The notes beneath the pieces are model-generated. The model did not search any database, had not been told where the DNA came from, and worked only from the letters and a program-made list of their open reading frames with translations. Shown here one piece after another: positions 36,868 through 47,060 of a stretch of 64,000 nucleotides of DNA; the stretch's first letter is position 1, and each line of letters starts with the position of its first letter. The DNA is taken from positions 123,046,501 to 123,110,500 of the forward strand of contig CM059584.1 in assembly GCA_030407085.1 (NCBI GenBank). The letters are read 5' to 3'. The position numbers were made by a program, and so were the translations under genes. Origin of the DNA: Trichopria drosophilae (taxonomy: Eukaryota; Arthropoda; Insecta; Hymenoptera; Diapriidae).

Positions 36868-37704
36868 ATGGCTGCGCTAAGTGAACGAGAAAGAATAACC
36901 ATTCTCATGATGAGAGGCTGGGGTGATAACCAGCGATCTTTAGAGAATGTGCGAACCTTATTTAACGCATCATTTAGAGAGGGACGAGAACCGATTTCTA
37001 AATCTACTGTTAGCAGAACAATAAATCGTTTTGAAGTTCACGGTACTGTGAAGGATCTCCCAAGAGCAGGTCGTCCAGTAACAGCATCAACTGAAGAAAA
37101 TGAGTTGAATGTCGCGCTGTCAATAACGGAAGATCCTCATACTTCCATCAGGAAAGTTAAACAGCAGCACGACTTATGTTACGGTACAGTACAACGGATC
37201 TTAACTAAAAACTTAAAATTTCACCCATACAAAGTTAGACTCGTACAACAATTGAATGAAGACGATCCTGATAGACGCCTACAGTTTGCGGAATTAATGA
37301 TGAATCGAATAGATGCTGATGCCGGTTTCTTGAATCGCATCGTATTTTCTGATGAAGCTACATTCTTCTTAAATGGGGCAATCAATAGACATAACATGTC
37401 TTATTGGAGTGAAACCAATCCTAATTGGATGGTCGATAGTCGTTCTACTCAATATCCTGAAAAAGTAAACGTATGGGCAGGTATTATAAACAATGCGGTA
37501 GTTGGGCCCTTCTTCATCCAGGGTACCCTTACTGGTCAAAAATACCACGATATGTTGAGGGACGACATCATCCCTGCTATTCAGGTTATTGTAGGCGAGG
37601 ATTTCGATCAGACTTGGTTTCAGCAAGATGGTGCAGCACCCCATTATGCAACAGATGTTCGCAATTATTTGAGTGATGTATTCACAGAACAAGCCTCAAG
37701 GTAA
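36868..37704 (+). pseudogene. Mariner-type transposase, C-terminally truncated
   Basis: A 278-codon frame starting at the first ATG after the left arm. Residues 1-75 form a helix-turn-helix DNA-binding region of the kind found in many insect mariner-like transposases (LSERERITILMMRGWGDNQR, SKSTVSRTINRF, GRP). Residues 80-125 look like a second helical DNA-binding segment (SIRKVKQQHDLCYGTVQRIL). The DDE catalytic core begins near 155: the first Asp is D162 in IVFSDEATFFLNG, and the second is D254 in WFQQDGAAPHYATDVRNYL. VNVWAGI at 200-206 is the usual core strand. The family is normally about 340-370 residues with a third Asp or Glu about 34 residues after the second, in a PRSPDLTPxDFFLWG block. 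Here the frame ends in EQASR and stop at the place where terminal-repeat sequence (CAAGGTAATTTTCAAGG) begins, so the third catalytic acid is missing and the protein cannot be active. The remaining frame has no internal stop, which suggests recent loss. Confidence 0.88.
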
Positions 37705-38310
37705 TTTTCAAGGTTAAATTCAATGGTGCCTCTTGCTGAGTTAATTCGCTGTTCCGGGAGTTTTAAGTTTGGCCTTGAAATGACATTGCCGAAAAAAACG
37801 GCCATAGCATATTTGGACGTAAAATTTTGTGCTCTCTCCGAATCCGTGAAAAAAAATAGCAGTTTCGATTAAAAAAAAACAAACTTGACCTTGAAATAAC
37901 CTTCAAGGTCATGTTCAAGGTCAAATTCTGTGCTACCATTAAATATCCCAGGAAAAATCCTTAAACTTTTGTTTGAAACAATTTCCAAAGAAATGCACAC
38001 CCTCTGAGATATTTCGCCGTTACGGGAGTTTTAAGTTTCACCTTGAAATGACCTTGCCGGAAAAATCGATCATATCATACTCGGACGTAGAATTTCCCGC
38101 TCTTTCAGAATCCACGAAAAAAAATAGGGGTTCCCATTTAAAAAAATTAACTTGACCTTGAAATAACCTTCAAGGTCATGTTCAAGGTCAAATTCAATAT
38201 CGCCATTAAATAGCCAGGGAAAAATCCTGAAACTTTTGTCTGAAACATTTTCCTCGAAAATGCACTCCCGCTGAGATATTTTGCTGTTCCGGGACTTTTG
38301 GATCACCCTG
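37693..38310 (+). repeat. Right terminal inverted repeat, tandem 267-bp units
   Basis: The word GCYGTTMCGGGA begins at 37,749, 38,016 and 38,283, an exact 267-bp spacing twice. The arm is the reverse complement of the left arm, extended by part of a third unit that abuts the truncated transposase. Each unit carries ACTTGACCTTGAAATAACC followed by TTCAAGGTCATGTTCAAGG, giving three TCAAGGTCA-type motifs per unit. Confidence 0.85.
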
Positions 38311-38312
38311 TA

Positions 38313-39390
38313 TATATATTGTATATATAAGATCATAATAATACACACAGTAATTATCAATTTTACGTCGACTCAGGCCATAGGTCATTGTATCATTTTC
38401 AATTTTCATACATATAAGAAACACTATATTGTTGTAATATATCTATCGAAGCCACTTGGACCTAAATATGATTGGACCCCCAAATATCGAAGTTTCTGAG
38501 CGAGCGAATTAAGCGAGGCACCACTCCAACACTAGTTTATTTATGAGTTATGTGTCGTATTATTGGCAAGAACACCGAACCTGCGGTCACAGAACGATGA
38601 TGCAGTTAATACCTATCTATGTTGTAACCAGTTTGATAATATTGTAATGAAAATCGTAATCTTATCCCTGTTATTAATTCTTTTCCTGTTACCTAGAGAC
38701 GTACCCCGACCTGGTTCGATAGTGTAAGATATTAAAATTTTCAAAATTAAAAAAAAATAAAACATTCAAATGAACTATTTCTTTTTACATTACGTATGTT
38801 TCATCTGATCAAATAAAGTCTGTTTGCAGCATTATTGCCTGGATAATATTATATCAGTCGACATTTAAGTGTCTTATTTTTCTTATTTAAGTGACATTTT
38901 AGTGTCATGCTCGCCTCGTAAACTAAATGTTCCTAAGGTTTGAATCTTCCTGCGTCAACTTTTTGTGTTTATTTCCATTGCGGATAATTCAGGAAACCTT
39001 GCTGAGCGAAGGTACGAATTTGGGACTGCTATCGACATCAGTCCGTAGTTATCGACACCGTGGATCGCTTTTCCGTGGACGACGCTTCGTAAATTTTGTC
39101 TTGATTAAAAATAAGACAATGTTTTCGTTGCGCCGACTACGACATAGGCCGCCGTCTAACTATATTTGATTGTTTATTTGTTTGTATCGTCCTGTGTTTT
39201 TTTGGCAAAGATTGGCAACAAATTGGCAAGTAAACCTGACCAATGAATGTATGTGTCTTATTTTTCCAAAAATATTCTCCATTGTGCTGAGCATTTATCA
39301 ACGTACTTTACAATATTCATCTAATGATTGCAGAAATCACCACAACTAGGCGAGAACTCCAACATACATATTCACACCAAAAGTAGTTCA
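38313..39390. other. AT-rich DNA, nothing recognised
   Basis: No gene recognised. A CGAGCGAATTAAGCGAGGC word is near 38,500. The 80-codon ORF at 38,927-39,169 has no motif. Confidence 0.45.
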
Positions 39391-39396
39391 TTGATT

Positions 39397-39796
39397 GGGT
39401 GCACCTTAAAAACCCGACCAATCAACAAACAGTCACTTCAAAAACCCGACATTCAAAAAACGGACATACATAAACCATACTAGAAACAAAAAATTGATCT
39501 CGGGTCGACGTCCTTGATGTCTCACTGGAAGTTCATTTAAAAATGTTTAACCAAGGAATCAATTTTTTAGGTCACTAGAAGGTATTTAAAAATGTTTGAC
39601 CAAGGCATTCATTTTTTAGGTCACTAGAAGGTCAAATCAGTTTAACCCCCGGATTATTTATTAAGCACACTTAGAATTGAATCATTAATAAATGTCTGGT
39701 TTTTGAATGTCTGAATTTTGAAATGTCTGGTGTTTGAATGTCGGTTTTTTTACAGACACTCTGTTTTGTGATTTATTGTATTTTTGAGGTGCACTC
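39397..39796. mobile_element. hAT-like MITE, family G, copy B
   Basis: Starts GGGTGCACCTTAAAAACCCG and ends TTTTTGAGGTGCACTC, about 400 bp. Flanks are CATTGATT (39,389-39,396) and CTTTGATT (39,797-39,804), an 8-bp target duplication with one mismatch. The outer 120 bp of each end is made of 16-18-bp repeated words (ATTCAAAAAACGGACAT; TTTTTGAATGTCTG). The centre has a tandem pair of about 54 bp around TTTTTTAGGTCACTAGAAGG. Confidence 0.85.
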
Positions 39797-39804
39797 CTTT
39801 GATT

Positions 39805-40385
39805 TATATAATTTGATTCGCTGCAGTATTGTTTTGCATTCGCAACTTGAATATAAATTTATTTGGTGCAGAATCATAATAGGATACATTTAGGCACACA
39901 TTGCACAAGAACCTTAGATTTCAATAAAATTAGTACAGAAATCTCATTTTCTTAAGCCTTTAAGCGTTTTCCGGCTCTCTAAAGGATAAGTTCGCAATAT
40001 TGAAGTTGCAGATAGTAAAAACTTGCAACTTTCCAACTACATCATAGCTTGTAGTTAGTTCATTTATAGTTGTCACAACAATATCATCTTCTCTCTTCAT
40101 AAAATATCACCATTTTTAACTATGGTTCAATTTGCTTTTCATTCGCATTCGACATATTATGCACGCATCTGCTCCAATGAAGATTTGCCCCAAGTTGACC
40201 AAAATGTCCAGCGTTCATTACAATGGGGTAGGTATCTGATTCGTATGCTAGCAACGCAGGAAATAAAAGCCTCCTTCCGGAACTTTCGCCGAACTCATGG
40301 GTGGTAATCTACGAAGCAACATTAATGCTTTCAGATTTTATTCCACAGCGGCGAAATTAAATATTTACGTAAATTATCGTTCCGA
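39805..40385. other. AT-rich DNA, nothing recognised
   Basis: No gene recognised; a 61-codon ORF at 40,122-40,307 has no motif. Confidence 0.45.
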
Positions 40386-40735
40386 CGTCGGATTTAACAC
40401 CCTCGCTCACCTCCAAAGAGTCGGTCGCTCGTGGTGTGCGGCAATTTATTTCGCTCTCTTCGAGTCCTCTCGCGTTTAACGATCTGTTTTGATATGTGGC
40501 AATTCTAAGCGTAAGAGGGCGGCTTTCGAGCTTGGAGGTTCGCCGCCGCGAAGGAAGCGCCCCGCTGAGGTAGTCTGGAGTCTTAACAAGCGCCGATACC
40601 ATCGCGTGTTCCTCCTTAACGTGGCTTTTGCATACTGGCCGCGGCCCTTGGCCGCATCGCCGCCGTCGCCGTCGCCGTCGCCAGTCCTCCTCCTACACTC
40701 AGATTCCTGTACAGTTAAACATAAAGTCTGAATGA
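40386..40735. other. CpG-rich island with a GCCGTC repeat
   Basis: One of the most GC-rich parts of the window (GGTTCGCCGCCGCGAAGG, GCCGCGGCCC). It includes a short hexamer repeat CGCCGTCGCCGTCGCCGTCG at about 40,660-40,681. ORFs on both strands (80 codons plus, 126 codons minus) exist because stops are rare in this composition, and none has a recognisable domain. Possible promoter, enhancer or untranslated exon of a gene that I cannot define. Confidence 0.4.
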
Positions 40736-40739
40736 GTCC

Positions 40740-41770
40740 CTCGGTGAACTTCGGCGCATATATAAACTTTTGGCAATAAAATCGGGTAGAAAGAAATATA
40801 CTTGAGAATTCGGCATTGCTGGCATAAATAAGTAATTGGCGATATAATAGTGTCATTAAGTAAATGGCGCTATAATTTAAGCGGCGAATTACTGAGAATG
40901 ATGCTTCAGATGTTTACGGATCGTTAATAGGCGTAAATTTACAATTTCAGGTCCCACTACGTGAATGCACCATCTTGATTGTTTGAGGAGCCGTATAATC
41001 GACAACTGTGTCGTGTTCTTTCGAAATATCGATTTTTCCATGTGGACAAAATAGTATGTCACAATCAGATACACGTGAAAATATTTGGAACGACATCTAC
41101 ATCACATGTTATATATAATAACCGACCGAGTGCGGACAATTTACACGCCACTTGCTGAACTATACAAACACGGTTCGGGGAACAAATGTTCCGAAAATCA
41201 AAACCCCAGAAGGCTACAATGTCGATATTGCGTGATTTCAAGGTATTTTATTTCGCTTTCTTTTTGCCAAATTTTAAAAGACAAAGTGAAGAAAATCACG
41301 CTGGAGCCACGCTATATCGAAATTTTGGACTTTCGGAGTGTTGATTTTCAGAACTTTGTTCCCCGGCCAACACGTGTAGGAATTCCACATTTTAAGGATA
41401 TTAAAATGGCTTCAAAAATGTAAATTGTGTTTGGTAAATTTTAGATATAGTTTCTTAAATTTGTTATAAAATAGGCAATTGGCAATTTTAGTAACGCTCA
41501 TTCGGAAAATTGTGAAACTTTTGTAACTAGAAAATGTTGTCATTTTCCAATAATTTTTTACAATGTAGGGAATTCTTGGACTAATATAAGTATTTTCCGG
41601 TACTGTGGTAAAGTTCATCGTGCAATTCTGTGCGTAAAGTGTGACTTTGCGCACTAATTTTTGGTGTGGGAGAAGCAAACTTCAGATATTCAACTGGTAC
41701 AGTGCGTGAAGTTGTAGAACTGTTGCACAATAAACTATTTCGATACAAGTGTGTGTATGTAATGGTACAT
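40740..41770. other. Mixed-composition DNA, no gene supported
   Basis: A 112-codon plus-strand ORF at 41,085-41,423 and an 88-codon minus-strand ORF at 41,412-41,678 show no recognisable motif. No repeats found by eye. Confidence 0.4.
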
Positions 41771-41774
41771 TATG

Positions 41775-41975
41775 TGCCATGGACTCAATAATCAATCTTC
41801 GACGATTGTGAGATTTGCAATCAAAAGGCGAAGGTTTCGCCTTCGGCCGAAAAATCGAGTTCTACGTTCAAAGGGTCAAAATACCTTATTTTGCAGCAGG
41901 CGAGGAAATCGAACGATTTCACCAAGCATGGGTTTAGCGGCTCGAGCTTTGCTTGTATTTAAATACCAATACAAG
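41775..41975 (+). repeat. Dispersed repeat Q, copy 1
   Basis: Shares, in order and orientation with 60,022-60,260, CCATGGAYTCA, GACGATTGTGA, GGCGAAGGTTTCGCC or its variant, and AAATCGAGTTCTACG (AAATCGAGTTTTATG in the other). Contains the palindrome GGCGAAGGTTTCGCC. No coding content is recognised in either copy. Confidence 0.45.
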
Positions 41976-42223
41976 TAGCATTTCATATCATTGTGTTTGC
42001 TTCGTACTCTTTAAATTAGAATAAGCAAAATTCACAGCGAATCAGTGCATATGCACCGATTAGCAGCGCAAACTATACTTCAGACTGAATCGGCGGTAGT
42101 GTATAGGCTTAGTATTCTCAGTGATTTTAGCTGATTCCAATTAAGAGTATTTATCAAAACTCATTTATGAAATGTAAGGTTATCCGAATTTAACTGCACA
42201 TAAGTCGTTAGGTTAGGTTCAAA

Positions 42224-42301
42224 ATGTCGAATTGGGATCATCATCCTACACTTATATCAGTAACTGAAAATTCAATTATTTTAATTGCAAATCTTATTAA
42301 T
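42224..42301 (+). CDS. Candidate first exon (26 codons) of an unknown gene
   Basis: An ATG in an acceptable context (TTCAAAATG), 26 sense codons (MSNWDHHPTLISVTENS then an Ile/Asn-rich end) and a consensus splice donor, GTAAGT, immediately after. The stretch before it carries GTTAGGTTAGGTT. The frame would close 23 codons after the donor if unspliced. No homologue is recognised, and the next downstream candidate exon is not in a compatible phase without another exon between. The signal is suggestive only. Confidence 0.2.
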
Positions 42302-43079
42302 GTAAGTAAATCATCTTTTCTTCGTAATGAACATTTTAACACCCATAATGAAGAAGGGTATGTTTCATAATAAACTTACAACATGTGTATGATATATTTG
42401 TCGATGTAGTGAATTTTCTATATCAGTGAAGATTTTCAACGAATATGAGATCAAATATCTTGAGTCGATTAAAATGTCTTCGAACAAGGAAAAATTCGTA
42501 ACCGCCGTATGCATTTCAATTTTCATGACAGAAAAGTGTCTTCTTTATTTTCAGTAGACTCCAATATGGTATCTTCAAATTTTTGATATTTATCATTTAA
42601 GATGTCTTCGGACTTCGGAGTTTCAAATATCGACATTTCGACATTAGATTCATAAATAAATCATTGCACTGTGTCTCTGTTGTACCTTTATTACAAAACG
42701 AAAGTTGGGAATAAAATGTGTCATGTTCGCAATAAGTTTTGCTTTATACGCGGTTTATTCTTTGATCAGCGGTATCGTTCAAAACTAGAAAATAATAAAG
42801 CTGGGATTCATTGTTACAACGATTTTTTAATCTTCAATGTAGCATGGCAAAGAATCATTGGTACGAATGAGATTCTACGTGTGTTCATCCAAACTTAAAA
42901 AATGGAAATTCAAAAGTTGACATTCTGTTCGAATTTATTTTTCTTCCCCGGTTTAACGGCTATATCAACTTTATCATTAACCTGACTACTATTTCTCTAA
43001 CCCAGATTATGTGGTCACCATTATAACATGCTAAAAAATAAAAAATAAAAACATAATGTTTTTTCTGTACAAAACCCAG

Positions 43080-43230
43080 ATTTCGGAACGATTTCGTTGA
43101 CTCAATTGAAGTTCAGGAATCGGAGAAGGCTGAACTCCATGATCATCGTCAAATCGATAATTATGATGCCGTTCATGAAAATAATATGGAAGCTGGTAAA
43201 GAAGAATATGTTCCATCTGAACTTTTTTAA
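43080..43230 (+). CDS. Candidate terminal exon (49 codons), acidic
   Basis: Preceded by a pyrimidine-containing acceptor (TTTTTTCTGTACAAAACCCAG), then 49 codons to TAA. The peptide is acidic and polar: DFVDSIEVQESEKAELHDHR in the first half and ENNMEAGKEEYVPSELF at the end. This composition is unlike the Ile/Phe/Tyr/Asn-rich chance ORFs around it, which is why I list it. No domain is recognised and no upstream exon joins it in phase for certain. Confidence 0.25.
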
Positions 43231-43234
43231 CCGA

Positions 43235-44280
43235 AAGAGCACTTTCCAGACATTATATGGCTATAGTTAGTATTAGGACAGGCTGCAAAGCAACTCGCAC
43301 TGAGCCTTACCTTTTGTATATTATATATCCAGAAACATGTATAGATATTGTTATTATTTTATTTTCCATGTAGAACAAAAGCACATAAACAAAATAATTA
43401 GCCAGCTCCATTAAGAGTGTACACGACTTGCCATGATGCAGCTTCCTCGCTATTTTTATATATGTAAATTTAACGATAAATGCCTAACATTTTAAAACTC
43501 AAGTCACTTTGCCAATTGTCATCCACTGACGTTTAATGCGGAATTAAATGTACTTTCAAAATACGGGATTAGAAAATCTCCAGGATTGATTAATACCGTG
43601 CAATCATCATTAAAGTTCACAAAAATGACAAAAAAATGTATTAGATACTTTCAAATGGATCTTTGTCGGTTTTCATTTCTACGAAATAAATAAAATAAAG
43701 ACAGAATGGTCCTCTCCTCACCTTTCAAAATCAATAAATAAATTGCAAATTAGATAGTTTGTGAAATTAATAGTGATTATTAGAATGTCTGTTACAAAGA
43801 TCAAGTCGGGATTTTTTTTACGCACCCCTTCAGTTTGTTGCGAATAAATTAGCGCGATTAAATGAGCCGTTAATATCAAAATTAACCCGTATCTGCAGAG
43901 GCCTGAAGATTAACATTGCTATTACTTAAGAAAATTAATTTTTTCAATTTTTTCTCCACCAATATTCTTAAACGACATAAAAAAAATGTAAACTTTTGCA
44001 TACCACTTCATGGTTTCTAAACCACCTAAAAAAATTTCAAGCGATTAAAGAAATTTCCGACTGAGCCAGAAAGTTTTTTACAACAGTAATTTTTTGCTCG
44101 AAAATAAAAAAATTCCAACATTTTCCTGATGATTTATCCACAACTCTTATACGGTTTAATTTACAAAATTGAGATATCACATTTTTTATTCGTTGGGATC
44201 TTACATGTTCATTCATAATTTTTCAACGCTGCAACCAGATTTTACCTAGCCATAATGTTCGATTTTTACTATAGGATAAC
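43235..44280. other. AT-rich DNA, nothing recognised
   Basis: No gene recognised. An AATAAATAAAATAAAG run at about 43,685 could serve as a polyadenylation signal for the candidate exon before it, but such words are common in this composition. Confidence 0.4.
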
Positions 44281-44284
44281 ATGA

Positions 44285-44690
44285 CAGCAATAGTATATTA
44301 TGTATCTAGGGCGGAAACAGAGGCATTGCAGCGAGGGTCACAATCGTCGCCCGATGCTTGCAATGCGTGTTTTCGCCCACAATGCGTACATTATTTTTTG
44401 TCACACCTGCACAAGAAAAGTCCATCTCACCTTTGGGATGCACGTTCGATGATCTTCACAGCGTGAAAGATTGTTTTTTGATGAAAGACTGTTAACAGAT
44501 TGTAAGCGAAAAGAAAAAAAAACCTTTTCGCGCCCAATGAATGTCGTCACCGGGTGGCAAAACATTTTCCCGCCCGGTGACTCTCATCTTTATCAGCCCG
44601 GGCGACAATCGAGCACTTTCCGGCCTCTTTTCCGCGCGGAAAGATGCACTTATCGTGCTGGTGTCACACAAAATATTTTTCTGCATAGAT
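44285..44690. other. GC-richer island
   Basis: CpG words are frequent (CAATCGTCGCCCGATGC, TTTTCCCGCCCGGTGAC, TTCCGCGCGGAA). Short ORFs on both strands have no recognisable content. Probably unique DNA. Confidence 0.35.
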
Positions 44691-44739
44691 AAGTAGGCAA
44701 ATCGATGCGCAAAAAGATATGGAATATAATCATCCACAG

Positions 44740-46185
44740 CCTAATATTGTTTATTTTTTTCTGACATTTTTATAGGTACACAGCAAGAAGTATTGTACAA
44801 AACATACGATAACTCAGCTTTAAATAGTCGTATGCGACTGACCCGGAGTGCATTTTACTCGTAAGGTACCAAAGAATATGAAATGTAATGTCTTAATTTT
44901 GTTAATTATGATGCTGTTGATTTGTGAAATCATTCAGTGTTGTGGACAAATAATTAGGAAAACATCGGGTCTTTCGAATTTTCGAGCAAAAAAGTACCGT
45001 CGTAAAAACCGTTCTGACACAGTCGGAAATTTCTTCAATTGCTTGAAATTTGTTGAAAGGGCTTAAAAACCATTTGCGAAGTGGAATACAAAAGTTGAGA
45101 TTTTTTATGTCGTTTTATTAAAAAAATTAATTGTCTTAAGTAAAACTTCAGGCATCTACAGGCAAGGGGTAATTTTGATATCAAGGTCTTTTTCCCACTT
45201 TTGTCATTTTTTATGGGCATTTTACCCACACTTGTAACAAAAAAAAAATTTCTACACATGTGCAGAAATGTTTTTTGAACGAACGTAGTTGTGGCACGAG
45301 CCACTTGTATCGAAAACTATTATTAATTTATTTGCAACAAACTGAAAAAGTGTGAAGAAAAATATCCGACTGGACCTTTTTAATGGATACCCTAGGGATT
45401 ATTCACATAAACTTATGAAAAAGTGAGGATTTAGCAATAAAATGAGATTTTGGAGGTAGGAAGATCCTACCTTACCATTCTTCAATGGTAAAGTAGGATT
45501 TTTAGGTAGTTTACCCTACCTCAAGTTAGCAATAAGAAGTATAATCTACCATTTCAGTTTTTCGTATTAGACAATGGCTAGTTCATTGGCCACTGCTGTT
45601 TGACTTTGCTAACCACACTCACCAGCCAACCAAGCTCAACAATAACCGAACCGGTTAATTCCAGCGATCAAATCTTATTTTGGTTATAAAAAAAGAATTA
45701 TTTTTCGTGTTCATTAATTTTCTCTGTTTCAAATAGACATAAAAAATTCGAATTGAAACTTAAAAGAAAAGATGCTGATAAAATTGATCATGGTTCCGGT
45801 TTCGACAAATTTGACATTCTAGATATTTGGAATTCTGTTCTAGCAGGAACACCAAGCTTTTCAATGGATTAAGTACATTCCAGACTAGTATTCCAATAGG
45901 ATTCTAAAATATGACAATATGGAGAATGAAGTGAAAAATCGTTGTGAGATTATTCAATATCAGATACGATCTACCAACAGCAGGTGTCAAATCCAAATCG
46001 AAAGTTTATTTTTAAAATAATTTCTCACATACGCATTCGCTGGTGAGAAATGATTCTCGCCTTGAATATTCATCTACATTATTCTCGAAACAAGCAGTCC
46101 CATTGAAAATGATCACCTGATAAATCATCACGTGGGATCACATCCAAGATCTTACCTAAGATCCCACCGCTAATCCTAGTTCATA
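44740..46185. other. AT-rich DNA with one small hairpin
   Basis: No gene recognised. A hairpin with a 15-bp inner stem (TCCTACCTTACCATT and AATGGTAAAGTAGGA, one mismatch, 4-nt loop) lies at 45,465-45,498. An outer 8-bp stem GAGGTAGG/CCTACCTC spans 45,453-45,522. The 24-bp word shared with 17,999 is at 45,307-45,330. Confidence 0.5.
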
Positions 46186-46189
46186 CAGA

Positions 46190-47060
46190 GATCTCATCCG
46201 AGAATTATCAGCAGGTCTGCGACGGGGAATTTCGATGATTCGACCGATCTCGAAAAGTTAACACGTTTCGTCGGTTCTCGGTGACTCGTCGGGGAATATA
46301 AACATTAAACAATATTTTGGCAAGTGAGAGAATAATGTCAGAAGGGGAGATCGGAGCCTAGATAGGTGTGGGAGGATCTCGTGCGAGCTGGAGAAGAGTG
46401 TACTCCGGATTCCGGTGTGGTCCTGTAATAACGTAGCCGGGAAAGCCGCGATAACATCGGGAATCAGAGCCTCCCGAAGGAGAGATAGGGACGTCGTCGG
46501 CGCGGTTTCATCGGTAGAGCGTCGGCTCGGTGCAAAGGATAGTCACGGATCCTCTCCTGCTGGTAAACACGCCAAGAATTCCCGAGGTACAGCCGGCTGG
46601 AACCTCTTTCGAGCGAACTAACTCGTCCTTATCCCCGAAGGATCAGTCCTGACTTTTGTCGGTACATTTTTCTGGTCCTCTTTGAGTAATGGAAGTCGAC
46701 CGAAATCAATTTCAATTCCTGCGGACCCGCAAAGATGCGGTTCGGTCTTTGAGGCCTGAGAGAGCTTCTCTTGCCTTCGCAGATGCTACGCACCGCGGCC
46801 GTATATACACAACACGACAGAGAACTCTCCCGCATCCTTGGTATATAAGAGCTACTTCCCGACCAAAAGACGTGTCTTTTCATTTCTCCTCATTGCATGT
46901 ATGTACGAATACGGCGGGGTTATGCGATGCGACGACGTCTTCCTCAATGGCGTTGAATGCGCGTCGAAATTCGGCCCTTTTGTGGTCCTGATAATATGCG
47001 GTCCCGAATAATGGATCGCTTGCGCGCGAGGGAAGGGCCCAGTGACTTTTGATTTTATCG
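46190..47060. promoter_or_regulatory. CpG-containing island, possible promoter or enhancer
   Basis: The longest GC-richer block in the window, with many CpG words (GTCGGCGCGG, GCGTCGGCTCGG, CTTGCGCGCGAGG). A TATA-like word TATATAAG at 46,842-46,849 is followed about 40 bp later by TTTTCATTTC, which contains an initiator-like TCATTT; this spacing is longer than usual. ORFs of 68-100 codons on both strands lack recognisable domains. Promoter function is speculation from composition. Confidence 0.25.

Larger units (their letters stand above)
35913..38310 (+). mobile_element. Tc1/mariner-type transposon with compound long TIRs
   Basis: Bounded by CAGGGTGATCCAAAAGTCCC at the left and its complement GGGACTTTTGGATCACCCTG at the right, each followed outwards by TA (35,911-35,912 and 38,311-38,312), the target duplication of this superfamily. 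Size is 2398 bp. One plus-strand transposase ORF sits in the middle. The ends are not simple: each arm is built of 267-bp tandem units, about 1.7 on the left and 2.3 on the right. The right arm begins directly inside the transposase frame, so the 3' third of the gene is deleted. The element is therefore non-autonomous, although both termini look intact and could still be recognised by a related transposase. Confidence 0.9.

Noticed and set aside
37369..37692. 107-codon minus-strand ORF inside the transposase
   Set aside because: Antisense shadow of the transposase frame.
40476..40856. 126-codon minus-strand ORF in the CpG-rich island
   Set aside because: Low-complexity Gly/Asp run from the GCCGTC repeat. 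GC-rich composition alone lengthens ORFs.
42195..42220. Interstitial telomere repeat (TTAGG)
   Set aside because: Only two tandem TTAGG units in GTTAGGTTAGGTT, too short to be more than chance.
46415..46621. 68-codon ORF as a first exon
   Set aside because: The start lies in an island without recognisable domain or clear donor. Not distinguishable from an ORF caused by GC content.
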